This document shows, piece after piece, positions 6,267 to 10,187 of a stretch of 10,187 nucleotides of DNA. The position numbers and the translations under genes are program-made. Every line of letters starts with the position of its first letter. Position 1 is the first letter of the stretch. The notes below the pieces were generated by a model that had not been told where the DNA came from, searched no databases, and saw only the letters and a list, made by a program, of their open reading frames with translations. This stretch comes from Deltaproteobacteria bacterium RBG_16_44_11. GTDB lineage: Bacteria > Desulfobacterota > Syntrophia > Syntrophales > Smithellaceae. Location: the NCBI GenBank assembly GCA_001797845.1, contig MGQN01000012.1, forward strand, positions 26,395-36,581, in the 5' to 3' direction.

Positions 6267-7250
6267 TTAGCATCTCAGTGCTGTTTTCAGTATATCCATA
6301 TTCAGGTTGCCGCCGGACATGATCATGACCACTTTCTTGCCGGCTAGGCGGTCTTTTATTTTATGTGCGGCCATCGTCGAGGCGGCACCCGCGGCCTCGG
6401 CCAGATTATGTGTGGTGGTCAGCGCCATTCTAATGCCTTCCAGAATTTCGTCTTCGGTCAGCAGCACGACATCACTGATGGTATCTTTGAGAATGACATA
6501 GGGCAGATGGAATACAGCTCTTGCGGCAAGGCCGTCGGCAACCGTGTGGGCATCATCGAGAGTGACAATTTCTCCCTTTTTCCAGGAATTATAGAAGGAG
6601 GGGGCATTTTGAGCCTCTACGCCGATTATTTCGATATCGGGCTTTAATGCACGCATGGTTTTGACCAGCGATGCGCAGCCCGCACCGCCTCCGATAGGAC
6701 AGATGATTGTATCCACCTCCGGCAGGTCCTCAAAGATCTCCAGTCCCATGGTGGCCAGGCCGTTTAGGATTTCCGGTTCATTGCCCTGCTGGACATAGTA
6801 ATAACCTGCGCTATCCACAAGCTCTTCGCAGTAGGACTGCGCGTCGTAGAAGTCTTCCCCATGGACAATAAGTTCCGCGCCGTAGCTTTCTATTGTCCTG
6901 TTGATTTCCGGATTGTTGTTTTGGGGTACGACAACCGTGCAGGGAACATGAAACCATTGTCCCGCCCAGGCCATGGCCAGGCCGTGGTTGCCTCTGGTGG
7001 CAACGAGGATGCCGGCTTCCAGCTCTTCGCGGGACATGTGATGAAAGAAATTAATTGCCCCTCTGATCTTGAATGATCCGGTCGGATTGTGGTTTTCATG
7101 CTTGATGAATGCCTGGCAGCCGATGAGTCTGGAAAGTTCCGAGTAGCAGATCAGGTTTGTCCTGTTGAGGTACCTGCAAATAACTGATCTCGCCATAAAA
7201 GCTCTGGTCAGGTTGACTTGTTTGCTCAGCGCCTCGTATTTTTTCAGCAT
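6267..7250 (-). CDS. PLP-dependent threonine/serine dehydratase-like enzyme (fold type II)
   Basis: This 327-residue enzyme is of the threonine ammonia-lyase group of PLP fold-type II proteins, which deaminate threonine to 2-oxobutyrate or serine to pyruvate. The Schiff-base lysine is K61 in GSFKIRGA (58-65). ATRGNHG (84-90) corresponds to the substrate/cofactor loop, where 'SAGNHA' is more usual. GGGAG (187-191) is the phosphate-binding glycine loop, with EAAGAAS (285-291) and MSGGN (311-315) near the C-terminus. It has only the catalytic domain and no ACT regulatory domain, as in catabolic-type enzymes. The start is firm: AGGAGG sits six bases upstream of the ATG (plus-strand 7257-7262). 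Related family members act on hydroxyaspartate, phenylserine or ectoine-derived substrates, so the exact substrate is open. It is convergent with the por operon and could feed it a 2-oxoacid; this is inference. Confidence 0.87.
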   Translation of the reverse strand: MLKKYEALSKQVNLTRAFMARSVICRYLNRTNLICYSELSRLIGCQAFIKHENHNPTGSFKIRGAINFFHHMSREELEAGILVATRGNHGLAMAWAGQWFHVPCTVVVPQNNNPEINRTIESYGAELIVHGEDFYDAQSYCEELVDSAGYYYVQQGNEPEILNGLATMGLEIFEDLPEVDTIICPIGGGAGCASLVKTMRALKPDIEIIGVEAQNAPSFYNSWKKGEIVTLDDAHTVADGLAARAVFHLPYVILKDTISDVVLLTEDEILEGIRMALTTTHNLAEAAGAASTMAAHKIKDRLAGKKVVMIMSGGNLNMDILKTALRC

Positions 7251-7270
7251 AAAAAGCCTCCTTGGTTAAT

Positions 7271-7281
7271 TACAGCCTGTA
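7271..7281. promoter_or_regulatory. Palindrome at the predicted dehydratase transcription start (possible operator)
   Basis: TACAG-C-CTGTA is a perfect 11-base inverted repeat lying at or just after the predicted transcription start. Such a position would suit a repressor site, but no regulator gene is in the window and the repeat is short. Confidence 0.3.
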
Positions 7282-7286
7282 GCCTT

Positions 7287-7315
7287 TTTACAGTCCATTT
7301 TACACCTGCTGTCAA
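7287..7315 (-). promoter_or_regulatory. Sigma-70-type promoter of the dehydratase gene
   Basis: On the minus strand a perfect -35 TTGACA (plus-strand 7310-7315) is followed after 17 bases by TGTAAA (7287-7292), matching four of six -10 positions. The predicted start falls near 7280, giving a leader of about 30 bases with AGGAGG before the ATG at 7250. Confidence 0.6.
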
Positions 7316-7344
7316 AATAACTTCTTACTTTTACACTCACTAAC

Positions 7345-7458
7345 AGTCTCATAATTTAATAGACACTTTGAGATTGAAATGTTTATTCGTATCATGCTTA
7401 CTGGATTCCCCGGTCAAGCCGGGGAATGACAAAACGTTGCCTAAATTATTGTGAGACT
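7345..7458. mobile_element. MITE-like repeat element B, same family as element A
   Basis: AGTCTCATAATTTA (7345-7358) and TAAATTATTGTGAGACT (7442-7458) form inverted ends, identical except for three extra bases in the right copy. In the middle is a perfect hairpin, ATTCCCCGG/CCGGGGAAT (7405-7413 and 7419-7427), with loop TCAAG, followed by GAC. The ends match those of element A (GTCTYATAATT on the left; ATTATTRTGAGAC on the right) and the TCAAG loop is shared. CTAA lies at 7340-7343 and 7459-7462, a possible 4-bp target duplication. The element lies between waaA and the dehydratase and contains no reading frame. The hairpin lacks a following T-run, so it is not called a terminator. Confidence 0.6.
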
Positions 7459-7521
7459 CTAAATAAATTGATCGCTGCGTAATGATTGAACCCTTTCAGT
7501 CTCTTGTGCCCCGCAGGGGTA

Positions 7522-8814
7522 TCAGTCTATCAACCTACTAATTATCTCCGCATATCTGACAGCTGCGCCCATATTGGCGGCCACAACAACTTTACCTCTG
7601 GCGCCTCGCTTTTCCAGTTCCGCGGGCTTTTCCAGCGCCTGAAGAATTTTTCTTAGCAAATCTTTCGCGTTTCTAACCGTCACGCCGCAGCCCGCTTCTT
7701 CCAGCAGAGTTTTTTCTTCGCTGAAATCCTCCATGGAAGGGCCGTAAAAAATTATTTTTCCCCACGCGGCCGCCTCCAGAATATTTTGACCGCCTCTGTT
7801 TACTAGGCTTCCGCCGCAATAAACAATTGTGGCCAGAGAGTATATTTTGAAAAGTTCTCCGATAACGTCAACCACAATAACTCGCTCGCTTGTCCTTGCC
7901 TTGCTATTGTTTATCTCGGTCATGGTAATAATATCGGTAAAACCATTTTTTTGTAAAAGCTCGATAATCGAACTGGTTCTTTCAATATGACGGGGAACAA
8001 TAATTAATTTGAATTCCGGATAAAGCGCCAGAATCTCCGCATATACTCTAATGATGATTTCCTCTTCGCCCGGATGGGTACTACCGGCGACAAAAAACCT
8101 ATCATCTTTTTGCGTACTCAAGCGGCGGGAAATTTCTTCGCGCAAGCCGGACGAGGCTGTTGACGCCAAAGCGTCATACTTGGCGTTTCCCATCACCTGA
8201 ATTTTTTCCGGAGACATACCGATTTTTTTAAGTCTGCTCGCGTCAATTTCGGAAATCATGGCGGCAGCGGATAAATCGTTGAGGATCTTTTTCCAAAAAA
8301 AATTCGTCCAGCGGTACTTACTGTAAGAGCGGAGCGAAATGCGGCCGTTAACTATCAAGGTTTTAATGCCTTGTGCTTTGCAGGCTTTTAAAAAATTAGG
8401 CCATAGTTCCGTTTCTATCATGACAAAAACAGAAGGTTTAGCCGATTTTATAATCTTACGCACAACGTAGGGGATATCGAGGGGGAAATAAATGAATGCA
8501 TCCGCGCCGAATATATGCCGGCGCGCCATTTCCTGGCCGGTTTCCGTGGAAGTGGAAAAAATAACTTTTATATCCGGCTTTTTCAATTTCAGGGCCGCTA
8601 CGATAGGCGCGGCGGCGGTAACTTCGCCTACCGATACCGCGTGTATCCAGACACGCGGCCCATCTTTTAAGCCGGCCAGTATTTTTGCCTGCTTGCCGCC
8701 CAGCTTCGGAATCAGGCTTTTGCGGTATTTTCCCTTAAAAACCATGGTTATTAAATAATAGGGGAGGATGAATATTGCGGCAATGACCAGCACCGCATTG
8801 TATAAAATCTGCAT
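7522..8814 (-). CDS. waaA: 3-deoxy-D-manno-octulosonic acid (Kdo) transferase
   Basis: WaaA (KdtA) transfers Kdo from CMP-Kdo onto the lipid A precursor at the inner face of the cytoplasmic membrane, starting the lipopolysaccharide core. The protein has 430 residues, normal for the family. An N-terminal hydrophobic anchor (about 4-26) precedes the GT-B glycosyltransferase. HAVSVGEV (58-65) includes the Glu regarded as catalytic in this family. STSTETG (87-93), IETELWPN (133-140) and VNGRIS (155-160) follow. The C-terminal half has GSTHPGEEE (244-252), DVIGEL (316-321) and the CMP-Kdo-binding stretch GGSLVNRGGQNILE (334-347). The chosen ATG keeps the anchor; the ribosome site is weak (GAAG). 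It is divergent from rpe. The next gene on its strand has its own promoter 271 bases on, so the two are probably separate units. Confidence 0.95.
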   Translation of the reverse strand: MQILYNAVLVIAAIFILPYYLITMVFKGKYRKSLIPKLGGKQAKILAGLKDGPRVWIHAVSVGEVTAAAPIVAALKLKKPDIKVIFSTSTETGQEMARRHIFGADAFIYFPLDIPYVVRKIIKSAKPSVFVMIETELWPNFLKACKAQGIKTLIVNGRISLRSYSKYRWTNFFWKKILNDLSAAAMISEIDASRLKKIGMSPEKIQVMGNAKYDALASTASSGLREEISRRLSTQKDDRFFVAGSTHPGEEEIIIRVYAEILALYPEFKLIIVPRHIERTSSIIELLQKNGFTDIITMTEINNSKARTSERVIVVDVIGELFKIYSLATIVYCGGSLVNRGGQNILEAAAWGKIIFYGPSMEDFSEEKTLLEEAGCGVTVRNAKDLLRKILQALEKPAELEKRGARGKVVVAANMGAAVRYAEIISRLID

Positions 8815-8842
8815 AGTGTATCTTCAGATTTTTCCGCGGTTG

Positions 8843-8866
8843 TGTCAAGTTTTTCCTTTATTGACA
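8843..8866. promoter_or_regulatory. Two divergent consensus -35 boxes between waaA and rpe
   Basis: TGTCAA at 8843-8848 reads TTGACA on the minus strand, toward waaA, and TTGACA at 8861-8866 faces rpe, so the pair forms an inverted repeat with a 12-base gap. For waaA, the -10 would overlap the bases just before the ATG and no good match is seen, so that assignment is weak. The paired sites could alternatively be a protein binding site. Confidence 0.35.
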
Positions 8867-8889
8867 GAGGCTTCGCATTGGTATATTTA
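8861..8889 (+). promoter_or_regulatory. Likely sigma-70 promoter of rpe
   Basis: A perfect -35 TTGACA (8861-8866) is followed by an A/T-rich -10 region: TATATT at 8882-8887 (five of six matches, spacing 15) or TATTTA at 8884-8889 (spacing 17). It is the only obvious promoter before rpe. Confidence 0.5.
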
Positions 8890-8916
8890 AATATCGAATA
8901 AAAGGAGAGTAGTAGC

Positions 8917-9576
8917 ATGAAACTGATTGCCCCTTCGATTCTTTCCGCGGACGGCGGCAGGCTCGGCGAGGAAATTGCCGCCGTGGAGGCCGCCGGCGCC
9001 GATTGGATTCATATTGATGTGATGGATGGGCGTTTTGTACCCAATATAACTATGGGTCCGGCGATAATATCAGCCTTAAGAAAGACAACGAAGCTTATTT
9101 TTGATGTGCATTTGATGATTGAAAATCCGGAAAACTATATTGAATCTTTCGCGACAGCCGGTTCCGATATCATAACTATTCACGTGGAAGCCGCGCATCA
9201 TCTGCACCGGACTATCGATATGATTAAAAAATTGGGTAAAAAGGCGGGGGTTTCTTTGAATCCGGCAACACCGCTTACGCAAGTTGAAGAAATTATCCCC
9301 GATATCGATCTATTGCTCATTATGACGGTTAATCCCGGTTTTGGCGGCCAGCAATTCATCAAAAATACTTTGCCGAAAATTACCAAAGCCCGCCAACTGT
9401 TAAATGCTTTTCCCAATAATCAGCTCCTGGAAGTTGACGGCGGCGTGAATCTTAAAAATATCGGAAGCATCGCCAAGGCCGGAGCGGATGTTCTGGTGGC
9501 CGGCGCGGCGATTTTCGGCACAAATGACTACAAAAAAACAATTGCTGATTTAAAAGCCGCCGTAAGCGGCAATTAA
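8917..9576 (+). CDS. rpe: Ribulose-phosphate 3-epimerase
   Basis: Rpe interconverts D-ribulose 5-phosphate and D-xylulose 5-phosphate in the pentose phosphate pathway in the cytoplasm. The 219-residue protein has the full TIM-barrel signature. The N-terminal PSILSAD is at 6-12. IHIDVMDGRFVPN (31-43) carries metal ligands H32 and the catalytic D34, H65 in DVHLM is the third ligand, and D174 in EVDGG is the second catalytic Asp. The phosphate-binding loop NPGFGGQ is at 139-145. AAAGGAG at 8901-8907 precedes the ATG by nine bases. Length and residues are normal. Its TAA stop overlaps that of the convergent TPR gene. With Kdo built from pentose phosphate intermediates (D-arabinose 5-phosphate), proximity to waaA is suggestive but common genome noise could explain it. 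Confidence 0.97.
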   Translation: MKLIAPSILSADGGRLGEEIAAVEAAGADWIHIDVMDGRFVPNITMGPAIISALRKTTKLIFDVHLMIENPENYIESFATAGSDIITIHVEAAHHLHRTIDMIKKLGKKAGVSLNPATPLTQVEEIIPDIDLLLIMTVNPGFGGQQFIKNTLPKITKARQLLNAFPNNQLLEVDGGVNLKNIGSIAKAGADVLVAGAAIFGTNDYKKTIADLKAAVSGN

Positions 9577-10187
9577 CGCTTTTGCTGTTCCAGTTCCAAC
9601 GCCAGTCTTAAGCCCCGGCGCGCATCTTCGTAATCCGGATTCAGATAAATTGCTTTCCGGAAATGTTCAATAGCTTCTTTCAATACGCCTTTATTAATTA
9701 GCACTGCTCCTATATTGAAATATATGCCCGGATCGTTAGGGTCTGTTAGTAGTGCCTGCCGGTAATGATAAATGGCTTCATCATATTTAAATTGTTTTTC
9801 TAAGATAACACCTAAATTAATGTGTGCACTAGAGTAATACGGGTTGATGCGTAAAGCTTCACGGTAATGGGTAATTGCAGCATCAACTTTTTTCAGTTTA
9901 TCAAGAGAAATGGCTAAACTATAATGAGTATCAACATAATTAGGATCACTTTTAATTGCCGCAAGATAATGAGCAATAGCTTTCTCATGTTTTTTTTCAG
10001 CGGCAAAAGCAACACCTAGATTATGGTGAGCCAAACCGTTGTTTTTGGTTATTTGTAAAGCGTGCTCAAATAAAACAAAACTGTTTTTCCAGTAGCCGCA
10101 CTGCTGCCAGGTCAAAATCGTAAAAACCGTGAGAACAATACCTGCGGCGGGAAACAAAATTATTTTACACACTTTTTCTTTGGGCAT
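9573..10187 (-). CDS. Membrane-associated TPR protein, C-terminal part (probably continues beyond the window)
   Basis: The visible 204 residues run to the window edge, where an ATG happens to occupy the last three bases; the true start is probably further upstream. Residues about 8-27 form a hydrophobic helix, followed by LTWQQCGYWKNSFVLFEHAL, a linker I associate with the junction between a multi-spanning membrane domain and TPRs in large TMTC-like or glycosyltransferase-like proteins. Four TPR units of 34 residues follow, at about 49-82, 83-116, 117-150 and 151-184, each with the pattern of N-x-G and A-I-x-H-Y/F plus a closing D/NP. A short helix ends the protein. TPRs mediate protein-protein contact, so a specific role cannot be given. 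Its stop codon overlaps that of rpe, in the opposite orientation. Confidence 0.8.
   Translation of the reverse strand: MPKEKVCKIILFPAAGIVLTVFTILTWQQCGYWKNSFVLFEHALQITKNNGLAHHNLGVAFAAEKKHEKAIAHYLAAIKSDPNYVDTHYSLAISLDKLKKVDAAITHYREALRINPYYSSAHINLGVILEKQFKYDEAIYHYRQALLTDPNDPGIYFNIGAVLINKGVLKEAIEHFRKAIYLNPDYEDARRGLRLALELEQQKR

Noticed and set aside
7505..7521. CCCC/GGGG hairpin just after waaA as a terminator
   Set aside because: The stem is only four pairs with a three-base loop and there is no T-run downstream on the minus strand.

Overview
The window looks like chromosome from an anaerobic Gram-negative bacterium, most likely a Desulfobacterota/Syntrophales-type lineage. A Kdo transferase (waaA) implies lipopolysaccharide. 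A four-subunit oxygen-sensitive 2-oxoacid:ferredoxin oxidoreductase implies anaerobic, ferredoxin-based carbon metabolism. The intergenic gaps carry hairpin repeats of the kind that translate as 'VIPAKAGIQ'/'MPAFAGMT', which are common in such genomes. The lineage is an inference; there is no rRNA or other firm marker.

Layout, left to right. Positions 1-473 (+) are the 3' part of hflX, a ribosome-associated GTPase. Positions 542-2512 (+) encode an exported 5'-nucleotidase-type metallophosphoesterase with a C-terminal membrane anchor. Positions 2513-2979 contain no gene: first a G+C-rich patch of short direct repeats and hairpins, then a nested pair of mobile-looking repeat elements that runs almost to the next start codon. 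Positions 2980-6014 (+) are a compact operon, porG-porD-porA-porB (gamma, delta, alpha, beta), encoding a complete 2-oxoacid:ferredoxin oxidoreductase. Positions 6015-6266 are a hairpin-rich spacer between convergent genes. Positions 6267-7250 (-) encode a PLP-dependent threonine/serine dehydratase-like enzyme with its own promoter. The gap 7251-7521 holds that promoter and a second, short copy of the repeat family seen before porG. Positions 7522-8814 (-) are waaA. Divergent from it, 8917-9576 (+) is rpe. Positions 9573-10187 (-) are the 3' part of a TPR protein whose stop codon overlaps that of rpe.

How the genes fit together. The por operon makes one enzyme: alpha and beta bind thiamine diphosphate and the proximal cluster, gamma completes the core, and delta passes electrons to ferredoxin. 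The neighbouring dehydratase would release a 2-oxoacid from threonine or serine, which is a possible but unproven substrate link. The remaining genes are housekeeping or envelope functions with no visible joint role.

I did not find a clear new multi-gene system. The most unusual observations are the repeat-inside-repeat insertion at 2663-2972, whose excision in silico restores a perfect hairpin; the matching family member at 7345-7458; and the irregular first cluster motif of PorD.
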